From contig JADHYV010000031.1 in NCBI GenBank assembly GCA_027604705.1, positions 186,001 to 250,000 on the forward strand: 64,000 nt of DNA. The letters run 5' to 3'. Position numbers and translations under genes: made by a program. Each line of letters starts with the position of its first letter. Position 1 is the first letter of the stretch. The notes beneath the pieces were generated by a model that was not told the DNA's origin, made no database searches, and was given only the letters and a program-made list of their open reading frames with translations. This DNA comes from Allomyces arbusculus (taxonomy: Eukaryota > Blastocladiomycota > Blastocladiomycetes > Blastocladiales > Blastocladiaceae). Below, in pieces: positions 39,647 through 50,568 of the stretch.

Positions 39647-41678
39647 ATGCCGGTCATCCGCCACTTGCTTGCCGTGTCGGCCGCAGCCGTGCTCCTCGCG
39701 CTGGCCACGTCGGTGCACGCGATCGAGTTTTCCGCGTCGTCGTTTGCCGAAAGCAACATCTCGTACGAGACGCTCGCTGATCGGTTCGAGGACAATCTCG
39801 CATTCCAGTCGCCTGTCGCCAATTTCCCGGGCCTGTCGACGCCGTTCAGCGCGCACCATATTCTGGAACTGCTCAAGCTGCCGACGTTGCCGGCTCATAG
39901 CGTGCCTGCTGTCAAGTTCTTGCACGGCGTCGCTTCGGGCGATCCGGTCGCGGATGCTGTGATTATCTGGACGCGCGTCACGCCCGCGGCCGGGAACGCG
40001 CCCGTGGCGGTCGTGCAGTACCAGGTCGCGACGGATAGCGCATTTGCGTCGATCGTGAAGCGCGGCGTCGTTGTCACGTCCGAGGACGTGGGCCATTCGG
40101 TTCGTTTTCGCTGTTGTCATACTTCTCGAACGTTGCTGCTGCTGCTGTTGCTATGGCTCCGTCGATGCTAATGCTTTCTCCACCCACTATCTTCTTTGAA
40201 TGGCGCGTGTAGGTCAAGGTCGACGTGCATGGCCTGAACCCGGCCACGACTTACTACTACCGCTTCATGGCCAATGACGAGGTCTCTCCCGTCGGCCGGA
40301 CGAAGACGCTCGCTAGTAACACGGCCGATCTCGCGTCGCTCAATCTGGCGGTGGTCTCCTGTGCCAACATGCAGCACGGGTACTACCACGCGTACGAGGC
40401 GATCGCCAAGCGCAACGACATTGACATTGTGCTGGCCTTGGGAGAGTATGTATTTGAACTTGGAATCGAAACCGGAGCCGCTGCTCTCTCACATTACATC
40501 AACCCAATTTCTGGGCGTATTCGCGAACAGCTACATTTACGAGTACGACAAGAACGGTTTACCGCCCGTCGGCGGCGAGCTGCCGGCCTCACGCAACCCA
40601 ATTCCAGACAAGAACCTGGCCAACATCACCGACTACCGCACGCGGTACGCGCAGTACAAGACGGATCCGCAGCTGCAGCTTCTGCACGCGCAAAAGCCCT
40701 GGATTGTGGTTTGGGACGACCACGAGTTTGCCAACGATGCGTGGATGGGCGGCGCTGAAAACCAGAACGTGACGCGCGACGGGCCGTGGGATGCGCGGAA
40801 AGTCGCGGCGATGCGCGCGTTCCACGAGAACATCCCGATTCGCCCGTCGCACGCGCACGGCGACGAGTACCGCGTCTACCGGTCGTTCCAGATTGGCAAC
40901 TTGGTCGACTTGCTCATGCTCGACACGCGAATTGATGGGCGCACGCAGCAGGGTGTGGGGGACAACGCCTTGCGCAAGATCATGGGCGCTGAGCAGGAAC
41001 AGTGGTTGCACTCGAGCTTGAAGTCGTCCAAGGCCAAATGGCGCATTATTGGGAACCAGATCATGTTTGCGACGCTACCCGAAAAGGTATGACGGCCTTG
41101 CCTTGTGGTGGAGACATTTGTTGAACCCCAGTCTGACCATTTCTGACTTCTCATCCGGCTAGATTGACCCGTCGCGGCTCCCCGCGGGGCTTCCCATCTC
41201 CGCCGTTACAAACATCAATTCGTACGACACGTGGAACGGGTACCCGACGCCGCGCAAGGCGTTGCTCGACGTGCTCTACCAGAACAAAATCAACAACACG
41301 GTCATGCTCACAGGCGATTTCCACGGTTCCGTCGCGTCGGATATTCCCGCCGACGGCTCGGGCATCCCAAAGCCCAATGCGCCGTCGGTCATGACCGAGT
41401 TTGTCGGGCCCTCCATCACGTCAGCCTCGCCCGCGCAGGACTCGGCAATTCTCAACGAGTACCTCAAACCACTTGTTGGTGCGATTAATCCGTCAGCCAA
41501 GTGGGCCGATTTGTACCGCCATGGGTACATGTTTGTCGCCATCACTCCTGCCAAGGTGCGCGTCGAGTACACGTACGTCAAGAGCGTCAAGACGCTGGAT
41601 GGTGGTGTGACGGCGGTTGCGGCGCTGCTCGAGACGGCGAGCGGGTCGAACCGCATCACGACGGCCCTGCAGCCGTAG
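39647..41678 (+). CDS. Secreted PhoD-type alkaline phosphatase/phosphodiesterase
   Basis: A calcineurin-like metallophosphoesterase of the PhoD family that hydrolyses phosphate mono- or diesters outside the cell. Four exons, 39647-40099, 40213-40445, 40531-41086 and 41163-41678, give 585 residues; all joins keep frame. A signal peptide is clear (HLLAVSAAAVLLALATSVHA, cleavage about residue 25). The PhoD N-terminal beta domain follows (KFLHGVASGDPVADAVIIWT). The catalytic domain has VVSCANMQHGYY, LGDYIYEYD (restored by splicing, Asp229), WDDHEFANDAWMGG (290-303), LLMLDTRIDGRTQ and the C-terminal metal motif GDFHGS (465-470). No membrane anchor is seen. Phosphate starvation is the usual inducer, but no binding site is recognised. 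A decayed duplicate lies 1.6 kb downstream. Confidence 0.92.
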
Positions 41679-43250
41679 GGATGATGCAAAGGGCGCCGCG
41701 CTGATAGTTTGCACGATATTTTCCGCTCGCAGAACTGTGAGCCGCAGGCGCTGGATAGCTGTGATTGATCGCTCTGTCGTAAGCATTTTGTATGTGAACC
41801 ACCCTCTTCATTGCCGTATTCGTTCAACGGCCTGTCTGTGCCTAAGTATGACTTCTTCTGCATTGGCAATGTCCCTCTGACGTCACATCAATGTCACTGA
41901 TTCAGGTCAAGCATGGGGAATCCTGCTCACGTCAACCCATCCCAACTGTGGCGGATTGAATTCGAGATGGGTAAGAGCGAGCTCTCAAAACTGCATTTGA
42001 CGGACGAGAATGACAAGTGCCAATGGGCCAAGGGAGCTGGGATGTCATGTGGCTTTGGGCCTCCGCGGTTAGCAGGAAATTTGAGTTATACATGCAGCGT
42101 GCACATGGGTTTGGCCGAGCTTTGGCTCCACCCGAGCCTCTCAAGAGCTGCGAAAGAGCAAAAAACATTCTGAGATTCAGGATCATACCGCGCTCGCTCA
42201 CGTAAGTAAATACGGGTACAATAAAGACTGAAAAAATGATCCGATAATGACTTGAGTAACTGAAAAGAGTTGAAATGGAGTGCTGGAGGTGGAACGGTGA
42301 GGAAATCATCTTGATGAACGTTAAGCAATCACCGGCCAATTTCTTTCCTCCCACTCTCCCTCTCACTTTCATACCAATTCACCGAAACCTAGACCAATTC
42401 CATGGCATTGACACTGCCGGCCGTGCCTGCATCCTGCTGCCACAGACAGCAAGTCAGCCAGCACGCGGGATGTATTGAATCCTGCAGATCGAGGCAGCTG
42501 GCCGTGTCATTTTCGTTGAACCTGAGGCTCAGCTCGTCCCTTGCCATTCACAGCCTCGTCGTTTTGACGCGCTGTTGAAGAGACCATTTTTCGCGAGTAT
42601 TTGTTACCCCGGGCTTCTCGTCCTGGTCGCTTGAAAAGGGTTCCATAAAAACACAAATTATTTTATGAGTGTGGGTTTCCTCCAGGGTTTGCAAAACTCA
42701 TAGTAGTCGTTTCCGTCGCGGATGGAGCTCTCGCGGCGGCGAACGCGATTGCAACTCGGGGACGCACGTCCGGCTGGCCGTGGCCGCGATTGCGAAAAAA
42801 AAAAAGGGGCGAACGAAACGACAGCAGCGGGGTTTGTGAACACTCCCGACATTGGGTGGGCTATATCGTGAAAAGAGCGTGGCCGTCGTTGGTCGCAGGC
42901 CAATTGAAGGTGTCGCACTGCGGGCGGGCCGACTCTTTCGGGTCGCCACTGCCCGTCATCCTTCGTAAGAGAGGATGTCGAGCAATACGCGATCGTGGTG
43001 CGGTCCTGGTCGGACGCGGGCATGTTGTGAGAATGGGAGCGGCGCGGTCGAGGGGCAGTTGTTTGCTCCTCCCTTGACTCGCAGCCCCGCAACAAAAATC
43101 ATGTCGTCCCGACATTCTTGTGAAACCATGAGCCAATCCTCCCAGAATGAGCCCCTGTCGAGCTATCCAAAGCCCTTCCGCACCATACCCCTTGTATCGA
43201 ACCCCTCGGTTCACGGCCACTCCTCCTCACTCTTCATCAACCAGCAGCCA
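41679..43250. other. Intergenic region between PhoD and its decayed copy
   Basis: About 1.6 kb with no convincing frame. It holds the PhoD 3' untranslated region and the former promoter of the decayed copy. A run of about 12 A residues sits at about 42796-42807. Confidence 0.4.
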
Positions 43251-44133
43251 TGTCGGCCATCCGCCGTGTGCTCTCTGTGTCTTCAGCGCTCTTCGTGCTC
43301 TCCCTCCTGGCCACATCGGCCAACGGTGTCGAATTCTCGGCGCCGTCGTTTGCGATAGCGACGTGACCCACGACGCGCTCGTCACCCATTTCAAAGACAA
43401 TTTGGCATTCAAGTCGCCATTGGCCAAGTTCCCCGGCCTTTTTGCGCCGCTCAGCACGCACCGGGCAAATAACTTGCGCAGCACGCCCAGAAAGGCCGAC
43501 AATGGTCCGCTCACGGCCAAGTATTTGCACGGCGTCGCCTCGGGTAACCGCTCGCAAATGCCGTGATTATTTGGTCGCGCGTCACTCCGGTTTCGGGTCG
43601 TGCACACCAGTGGATGTTGTGCAGTACCAGGTTGCGACGGACGCGTCGCTCAAGTGTCAAGCGTTGCGCAGCTGTCACGTCAGACGACATTGGCCATTCG
43701 GCTCGTTTTGTCCTTGGCGCTGCTCGACGTGCTCTATCAGAACAAGAGCAATAGCACGGTCATGCTCACGGGCGACGTCCACGGTTCCGCCGCTTCGAAT
43801 ATTCCCGCCGACGGCTCGGGCATCCCAAAGCTCAATGCGCCGTCGGTCATGACCGAGTTTGTCGGGCCTTCTATCACGTCAGTCTCGCCTGCACAGGACT
43901 CGGCAATTCTCAGCGAGCACGCGAAACTGCTGGTAGCCATAGTGAACCCGTCGGCCAAGTGGATCGATTTGTATCGCCATGGGTAAGTGTAGGTGGCCGT
44001 TCCGCCTGCCAAGGTGCGCGTCGAGGACAATTACGTGTGCTCGGTCAAGGCGCTCGGTGGCGGTGCGACGACGGCCGTGGCGATGCTCGAGACGGCGAGC
44101 GGGGCGAACCGCATCATGTCGACGCAGTCGTAA
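43251..44133 (+). pseudogene. Decayed, internally deleted PhoD phosphatase copy
   Basis: It begins with a recognisable signal peptide (MSAIRRVLSVSSALFVLSLL) and tracks the intact gene through HFKDNLAFKSPLAKFPGLF, KYLHGVASG and VIIWSRVTP, but in shifting frames with an early stop. At about 43710-43722 the sequence jumps from the equivalent of the intron-1 donor (GGCCATTCGG-TCGTTTT) straight to the middle of exon 4 (LLDVLYQNK). Everything between is gone, including the Asp and WDDHE metal sites. The C-terminal third then runs open (TVMLTGDVHGSAASNIPADG, SVMTEFVGPSITSVSPAQDS) to a TAA about 20 bases after 43966, with the last segment in another frame. It cannot encode an active enzyme. Host-gene duplicate. 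Confidence 0.88.
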
Positions 44134-44493
44134 TTTGACCCGATGGTCCATCGGCAGGCAAATGTTGGTGGGAAATTTTTGATGTTTTGTAGCCGTTTTG
44201 TATACCTGATCGCTGTTGCGCTTTTGCGGATTTAGTGGGAGTGAATGAAACCATCGTTTGCATGTCATTTGTCGAATGTAATATCGTTTGCCCACGTCCA
44301 GCGTGTTATCTTTACGGAGCTTTCGTAACGACCATTGCCGTCGCGCCGCATTCCGCGACGATGCGTTCATACTTCTCCACCTTGCGTACACCGCGGCCTA
44401 ACTTTTCGATAAGAAGGAGCCTGCTCGCTGTTTTTCGTTGATATTTATCGGCCGCCGTCGTCACAAACTGCAAAAGCTTCATTCGGGATGGTA
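44134..44493. other. Intergenic region, nothing recognised
   Basis: AT-richer spacer between the decayed PhoD copy and the 3' end of the minus-strand Ies6 gene. Confidence 0.4.
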
Positions 44494-45381
44494 CTAAATA
44501 ATGATGCTTTTATTGCGCAAGCGCATGTACTGCTGCAGCGCGCCTGACGAGAGCCCCTTGATGTACTGGTACACTTCCTTGTCGTAGTAGTGGAGGCCCG
44601 ATACAGGGTCCGTGTAATTCGCGGGCAATCCCGTCACGTCGCAGTATTTCCGGTTTGGACGGACCGACGGCGCGGCGCGGATCGAGGTATCTATGGTCCA
44701 GTCGGTGCACGAAAGTCAATTGAGTTCAGTGTTGGTGCGCGGAGCGAACAGCCGCCACGACGTACAGGATGGTCCCACCACCGACGTTGGCGACGTGGCC
44801 TCCTCCCCCGTCTCTGCCGCGGCCGCCGCTGCCCGGGCAGCATCCACTGTCTGCTGATGCGAGAGCAGATTCGGCAACGCGCGGTACTTTTTCACGCGCG
44901 AGACAAAATGCGCATTCTTCTTGAATGGTTTCGGTGCAGGCAGCACGTCCATTGGAGCGCAGAGAGTCACGCCAAAGTCGTCGTGGTCAATGGGGGACAC
45001 GTCGGTCGAGGACCCCGTGGGCGAACCGACCGTCTCAGTGTCAATGACGATGCCCGGCGACGTGCCCGTGCCGGACTCGGTGTCGAGGTCGTCGACTTGC
45101 ATGGAATCGTCGTCGTCATCGTCGTTCTCCGCTGCCTGGTCAAAGCCGGATGCTGGTTCTGGCGGCGGGGGTGGCGGCGCGACGGATACTGCCGCCGCAG
45201 ATGCGCGTGTTCGACGAGCTGGAGCGGTCGCAGCTGCTGGAGCAGGTGGTGGCGACGAGGGCGCGTCGCCAGAAGGCTGCGCTCGCGCAGATCGCCGCGT
45301 GGTGCGAGTTGTTGGGGCGGGAGCAGTCGGCGCAGGCACTGCTGCGCTTGCGTTGGATGATGAGCGTGTTTGGCGCGGCAT
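44494..45381 (-). CDS. IES6: INO80 complex subunit Ies6/INO80C-like (YL1 C-terminal domain)
   Basis: Ies6 with Arp5 forms a module of the INO80 chromatin remodeller that couples ATP hydrolysis to nucleosome sliding. Two exons, 45381-44766 and 44690-44494, join at GTACGT and ATAG (75-nt intron) to give 270 residues. The splice creates the family block YTSIRAAPSVRPNRKYCDVT. Then follow GLPANYTDPVSGLHYYDKEV and YQYIKGLSSGALQQYMRLRN, the YL1-C domain at the very C-terminus as in Ies6. Before it, KPFKKNAHFVSRVKKYRALP resembles the Ies6 P-F-K basic segment. The N-terminal half is Ala/Pro/Arg-rich then acidic. Vps72/YL1 carries the same domain but is longer, with a conserved N-terminus not seen here, so Ies6 is preferred. 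The start lies 316 bases from the POC5 start on the other strand. Confidence 0.85.
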
Positions 45382-45697
45382 TGCAACCAGCTGATGAAGT
45401 CGGTTACGGTTGAGGTGGACGGGATTGTCGAGTCCGGTCGTCTCTGGCCAACTGCGACGCCAGAGCGTCATGGTGAAAGGCGAGGGGAGAGGAATGCGAG
45501 ACAGAGAGTGGCGTGGTAAACGTGACAACGGCGTGACAAGGATCGCCACGTCTCGCGCTTCCAACGAAGTGATCTCTCCGTCGTCGAGCCGACGACGACG
45601 GCCTGGCACCACGTTCACTCGCCCAATAACGCAACTGACCGCATTCTGTCGCAATCTCGCCATTTCGACGTTCATTCGAGCCCCGCTCGCTGCTACA
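45382..45697. promoter_or_regulatory. Divergent promoter region of Ies6 and POC5 genes
   Basis: Only 316 bases separate the two start codons on opposite strands, so the core promoters must share this interval. No TATA box is seen. Confidence 0.45.
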
Positions 45698-47632
45698 ATG
45701 CCATCACGGTCACCGTCACGCACCAGCTCGACTACACGCCTCGCTGCAGGAAGTACCAGCAACAACAGCAACAGTGCTGCAAATCGTTCGCCCCCGTCCA
45801 AGCCAGTGTGGGTCCCCGCGTCTGCCCGTCCCGGATCCACCAGTGCGCATGCCTCGACGCATACCGTCAACCACCACCAAACCAGCCCGATCTTGCACAC
45901 GGCATTGCAGCATGCCCAAATGCCTCACCAACGATCTCGGTCCACGAGCCCGCTTGCAATCACTGCAGGTATCGCGTCGATGCCCGACGTTGGCACGCCT
46001 CACGCATCTACGGCTTCAGCTACGCGCTCCAATGCACACGGCCCACCGTCTGCGTCCGCAACGCCGCCAAGGCGGTGCCAGACGACGTTCAATACGCCCA
46101 GGGGCTCGTTTGTTGACTTGGCTGAACCAGCAATACCAAGCAGACGCGACTTGGAGTCCGCAAGCGGACCTGTCGTAGCTCCGAGCGAGCAACTCACGGC
46201 GGGAACCAGAGGACCCACAGGTCTTCCGCCGCATCTCGACAAGTGGCTCGTCTCGCTGCACTCGGCGTTTGCGGTACGTGAGTTCATCGCGTCCTACATC
46301 TTCTTCACCACACGATCCCCACGCTCAAGCCCCCCCCCCCCCCCCCCACAGGCCGATTTCCTCACCCTTCGCGCCGACCTCGACCGCGCGCACCAAGAGT
46401 CGCTTGTGTCCGAGCGCACCGCGCACGCCGCTGAGCGCGAAAAACTCGCGCAGGCCCTCTCGACCACTGAGGCCGCAGCAGCCCGCAACGCGCAGGCCAC
46501 CAAGTGGCGACTGCAAGCGCTCGACCTGCTGGCACACGAGTTTAGCGAACGACACGCGGCCAAGGCACGGGTCCAGGCATGGACTGCATGGCGCGCGCAC
46601 TTGGCCCGTCGCGGGCACGATCGATTCAAGGAACATATTGCCGCCTTGCACGCCGAAAAGCAGGCCAAGTTTCGGATCGTCGTCGCGTGGCGCAGCGTCG
46701 TGCGCGACCGGTGGCGGCGCGCGGAACGTGCTAAAATGAAGGTGCGTTCTCTCCCTCCTTGCGGTGATCTCGGCTCATTTCTCGACTGACACAACCCTCG
46801 TCGATAGGCCGAGTTCGACCGCCAGCTCGCCGACCGCGTCGCCGAGCATACGACCACGGTCGCGTCCCTTATGCAACAGCTCACCGAGCACGCTGACCTC
46901 CTCGCTGCGCTCGAGCAGCGGCACCGCGACCGCGAAGACGGGATCCGGATGGCGTTCATGCGCGGGCTTTCGGCACTGAACCTCGAGACCATGACCGTCC
47001 TACAGGACCCGCCGCCGCCGCACGACTGTCCCGCGTCACCACGGCCCGCATCGCCCACACCCGCCGCGGCTGCCGTCCCGTGGGCGTCGCCGCCGGGGAG
47101 TTTCCACGGATTAGTGCCCGACCCAGCGCTCGCTGCGTCGACGGCACTGCGCATGTCGGCGCTCGTCTCGCCCCGCGAGTCGCAGATGACGTCGTGGCAA
47201 GAGGCAGTGGACGAGGAACTGCAGCAGGCCGTGCTGGCTCAGAGGCGGTCGCCGTCGCCAGATGCGGTGCAGCATGGGCCACGGCCAGCACGGGTCGTCA
47301 AGGCGCCGCCGGGCGTGGCTGTTCGACACGGTTCGGTGCCGAGGAGCACGTCCGCATCGAGTCGTCGAACCGGGCCGCCGGCGGGTATGACGCGGTCCTC
47401 GAGCTCGACGAGTGTGGTTGCACCAACGATTTCGTATGGCGGCAGCGGCAGTGGCGTGGTGAGCCGGACCGCATCGACCAAGACCCTGGCGCGAACCTCG
47501 GTGGGGACGAGGCAGGAGACGGTTGTGCATGGCGCACGAACGACGACCGCGGGCTCGACGGTGCGCGTATCGGGCGGAAACAGTAGCAGGAGACTTGGAC
47601 TCGACGTGGACAGCAGGTATCGCCGCCAATGA
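45698..47632 (+). CDS. POC5: POC5-like centriole/basal-body protein
   Basis: POC5 binds centrin and is needed for assembly of full-length centrioles; it lies in the distal lumen. Three exons, 45698-46273, 46352-46741 and 46808-47632, give 596 residues. The introns are 78 nt (with a 17-C tract before its acceptor) and 66 nt. Residues 1-190 are Ser/Thr/Pro-rich. A coiled coil spans about 193-260. Sfi1/centrin-binding-like repeats follow: RVQAWTAWRAHLARRGHDRF and FRIVVAWRSVVRDRWRRAER (Trp-flanked basic helices). A second coiled coil ends in the POC5 signature AFMRGLSALNLETMTVLQ (about 371-388), nearly the animal AFMRGVCALNxEAMTxFQ. The tail is Ser/Thr-rich. It implies a lineage with centrioles and flagellated spores. 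The other possible reading, an unrelated Sfi1-type protein, does not explain the signature. Confidence 0.8.
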
Positions 47633-47929
47633 CAAAAGACGGACTTGGTTTTGTGACGACGTTCAGATGACAGCATTCGACTTGCGATTTATCTGAGTTG
47701 GATCAGGCTCACAATCACAACAAACTTACGCGAAGTGACTTGGATCTCACATCTCACCTTGCAGCCGTTGCAGCAAGGCAGGAACGGATTAACAAGCACC
47801 AGCGCTGCTGCAACAACTTGGTGCACTCGCCTCCCCGTTTAAATTCGAGCCGGTCCTCTCGCAGTCGTCTTCCTTTGCAGCCGGGGCGGTTGTGACAGCG
47901 TCAGCGGGATCACAGTATCAGCAGCACCA
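47633..47929. other. Short intergenic spacer
   Basis: About 300 bases holding the POC5 3' end and the promoter of the next gene. Nothing else is recognised. Confidence 0.35.
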
Positions 47930-49753
47930 ATGCAAGAACGAGACCGAGCAAACAGGTCCAAATTTTTTCGTGCCTCGACCATGGATCACCCTCTGGTCCA
48001 GTTAACGACGCCAGCGGACCTCGACTGGGATCACGAATCCAAGCAGGTCGCGGCGCTCGTGCAATCCTGGAGCACGGCCAAAGCTGAACGACGACCCGGC
48101 CCGACCAGTTGCTGGTTTCCAGCCCTGCCCAATGCCCCGCCCTCGGCGGTAACGAGGGATCTCGTCGTATGGGCCAAGATCCCGCCGGCTGCCGCCGACC
48201 ATGCCATGCTGCCAAGGATTCTCGTCATGCAGCACTCGGAAGTGTATGGGCAGCACGTTCTTGTCATTCGACCGGACAACCCATGGCCGAAGCTGGCCGC
48301 CACGGCGACTCCTCCAAGTGTATCCGGCCCCATTGCACTCGCTGATATGCCCGCCGAGCTTGTGGTTTACGTGGCCGCGCCAAAACCGGATGCGCTGGTC
48401 GTGTTGGCCTGCCACCACAGCACGGGCGAGATTCTTTCGCCGTGGCACCAGACGCAGGCGACGAATGCGCTGAACCGGCTCGTGAGCGATGCCAACAAGT
48501 ACGCTGCGCTCGCGCAGACGCTCCATGTCCACCGGCTCACGGCGGCGCTGGAGCTGAACGCCGACACGTCGCGCGCCGACTTGACCCTGATTGGGCTCCA
48601 GTACAACACGGTCGCGTATCGCCCCGTGCCCGCGCAAGAAGTGGCACAGCTTTCCACTTATTTTGGGCTCCGTTCCTTGTCCTGGGCGACGTTCGACTCG
48701 GTCGAGGCTGCATGGCCCGAGTTTTGTGCGCGCGCCGCTCCAGAAACTGGCGCATGCCCGGTCGTTCTGCGCACGCCCACGGTCACGTACCAGTCGACAT
48801 GGACGGTCGTGCACGGCATGTACGCCGCCTGGCGCGCGATCGTCGCGCGGCAATTCCAGGTGCGGTCGCGGTTCCCAAGGGCGCACGCTGACCACTGGCT
48901 CGTGCATGCATTCCGCGCGTGGTTCGACGAATCCGTGCCGGGCGGGACCACCGACCTCGCCACGCTCGCCCCCGCGTTCCTCGCGTTCATTGACCTACCC
49001 GCATCAGACCTGCCTTTTGCCGCGGCAGGCTCCGACCGTACCGTGATCGTCCCCGTCGCCGTCCCCGGCTCCGGCAAAACCACAATCGCGCGCGCATTGA
49101 CGCAACTCGCGCCCTCATCGATCGCCGTGATCCAAAATGACTTGGTCGGCCCACGCTCTCGGCGCGGCGGCTCCTTCTCGGCTTCCGTGACCGCCTCCCT
49201 CGCGCAATACCCGATCGTCTTTGCCGACCGCAACAACCATTTGCGCAACCAGCGCATCACCCTCGCGCAAGACGTGCGCTCTGTCTACCCCGCTGCGCGA
49301 ATGCTCTACCTTGTCTGGCCCGTGGTGCGTGCGGACCGAGACCGGATCGTGCGCGCGCTCACGGCACGGATCACACAGCGCGGCGAGTCGCACCCGACGT
49401 TGTCGAGCAAACGCGTTGGACCGCGTCTGGGCTCAATTGTGGCGAATTTCGTGAATTCGCGCGACGAGGTGGACCGTGCCGAAATTGGTGAAGTGGCCAC
49501 TGGGATTGATTGGGATGTGTTGGGGGTGGAGAAGAAGGTCGGTGCGGCGGCCGTGTTTTGCGACGTGTTCGCGCCGCCGGAGAAGAATTTGATGGCGGCG
49601 TGGCGCGGGATCGTGCGGTATGCGGATGCGGCGCGCTGGTGGGACGATGAGGGGGAGTTGACGGAAGCGGAGGCCAAAGAAGTAGTCGCGTGGGTCATGC
49701 AGTGGGAGGAGAATTTAGCAGAGCAGGAGAAGATGGCGGCCAATAGTTCGTAA
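47930..49753 (+). CDS. Trl1-derived protein: degenerate RNA-ligase domain plus P-loop kinase (copy 1)
   Basis: Single exon, 607 residues; ATG 47930, or 47981 with better context. Residues 120-290 follow the Trl1 ligase domain: VVYVAAPKPDALVVLACHHS resembles the strand and SKHS region, and LTLIGLQYNTVAY resembles LYLHGLN. The active-site K-x-N-G motif that should precede VVYVAA is absent, and the EG-VVR motif reads ACPVVLRT. Residues 295-360 match the Trl1 linker (VHGMYAAWRAIVARQF). The kinase domain (about 372-470) is clean: VIVPVAVPGSGKTTIARALT (Walker A), IAVIQNDLVGP and PIVFADRNNHLRNQRITLAQ. No C-terminal cyclic phosphodiesterase with paired H-x-T motifs is seen. Inference: a polynucleotide-kinase-like protein derived from Trl1, not a working tRNA ligase. 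A paralogue lies at 56115-58214. Confidence 0.8.
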   Translation: MQERDRANRSKFFRASTMDHPLVQLTTPADLDWDHESKQVAALVQSWSTAKAERRPGPTSCWFPALPNAPPSAVTRDLVVWAKIPPAAADHAMLPRILVMQHSEVYGQHVLVIRPDNPWPKLAATATPPSVSGPIALADMPAELVVYVAAPKPDALVVLACHHSTGEILSPWHQTQATNALNRLVSDANKYAALAQTLHVHRLTAALELNADTSRADLTLIGLQYNTVAYRPVPAQEVAQLSTYFGLRSLSWATFDSVEAAWPEFCARAAPETGACPVVLRTPTVTYQSTWTVVHGMYAAWRAIVARQFQVRSRFPRAHADHWLVHAFRAWFDESVPGGTTDLATLAPAFLAFIDLPASDLPFAAAGSDRTVIVPVAVPGSGKTTIARALTQLAPSSIAVIQNDLVGPRSRRGGSFSASVTASLAQYPIVFADRNNHLRNQRITLAQDVRSVYPAARMLYLVWPVVRADRDRIVRALTARITQRGESHPTLSSKRVGPRLGSIVANFVNSRDEVDRAEIGEVATGIDWDVLGVEKKVGAAAVFCDVFAPPEKNLMAAWRGIVRYADAARWWDDEGELTEAEAKEVVAWVMQWEENLAEQEKMAANSS

Positions 49754-50053
49754 AATACATTCGACGTGTTGGTCACTAGTAAGCAGAGAGGCTTTATCGC
49801 GGTGGTGGTCGGGTTGTGGTGTAGGCTTGTGATAAGTATCTGGACTTCGATGTTGACCGAACGGAACGCCAGCACAACTCGACACACCACGTCGTAAAAG
49901 TGTATTTTGGGATTTTCTCCACTTGAAATCATGGCCAGCGAGCGCACGGCACGAGCGGTGAATTCAAATCAGAGCCAACATGGAGGACGTTGAGTTGGGG
50001 TCCAATATGATAAAACCGTTCTCAGAGCACAGTTATCATCGTTCAGACGAATT
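49754..50053. other. Spacer between Trl1-like copy 1 and the DIRS-type element
   Basis: Holds the 3' untranslated region of the upstream gene and ends at the left edge of the mobile element. No gene is recognised. Confidence 0.35.
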
Positions 50054-50148
50054 GCTCATTGCCCGAGCTGTTAGGGCTGTCACCTGACGGTCCTGACAGC
50101 GAGGGACGATGTGTGTTGTCCGAGCCCAAGCCAACACGAGGGGTGCAC

Positions 50149-50315
50149 GATGTGCCTATTTCTTTATTGAATGGGCTTAATCGATCGACACTATCTCAGG
50201 AACATGAATGTATGATGGAACGTCAGTTCTGAGAAATGAAAAAGCAGGCTTGACTGCCTGAGCCCAGTCGAGGCGTACAAACCCCTCGCCCCCAACCTGT
50301 CAGCATCCTCACTCC
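50149..50315. repeat. Left inverted terminal repeat of the DIRS-type element
   Basis: About 167 bases, the reverse complement of 54880-55046 with about six differences. The match includes the segment GAACATGAATGTATGATGGA. Confidence 0.85.
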
Positions 50316-50420
50316 CTGATCAGAGAGAGACACCAAGACAGAGCAGATGTGCCCATCAAAGACGGGGTGGGAAATTGGGAAAGCCGGCCGCCCATTCTGG
50401 CCGTCAAGAACTGGGTGGGA

Positions 50421-50568
50421 GGCACATCTTGCACCCCTCGTGTTGGCTCAGACTCAGACAACACACATCGTCCCTTGCTGTCAGGACCGTCAGGTGACAG
50501 CCCTAACAGCTCGGGCAATGAGCATTGTCCATTGCCCTCACCAGCACCTCGGGGTGCTGCGATGTGCC
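50421..50568. repeat. Internal complementary region of the DIRS-type element
   Basis: The first about 100 bases are the reverse complement of the outer left end (50054-50156). The last about 45 bases are the reverse complement of the outer right end (55041-55083). The junction reads AATGAGCATTGTCC. In DIRS elements this region templates the circle junction during replication. Confidence 0.85.
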
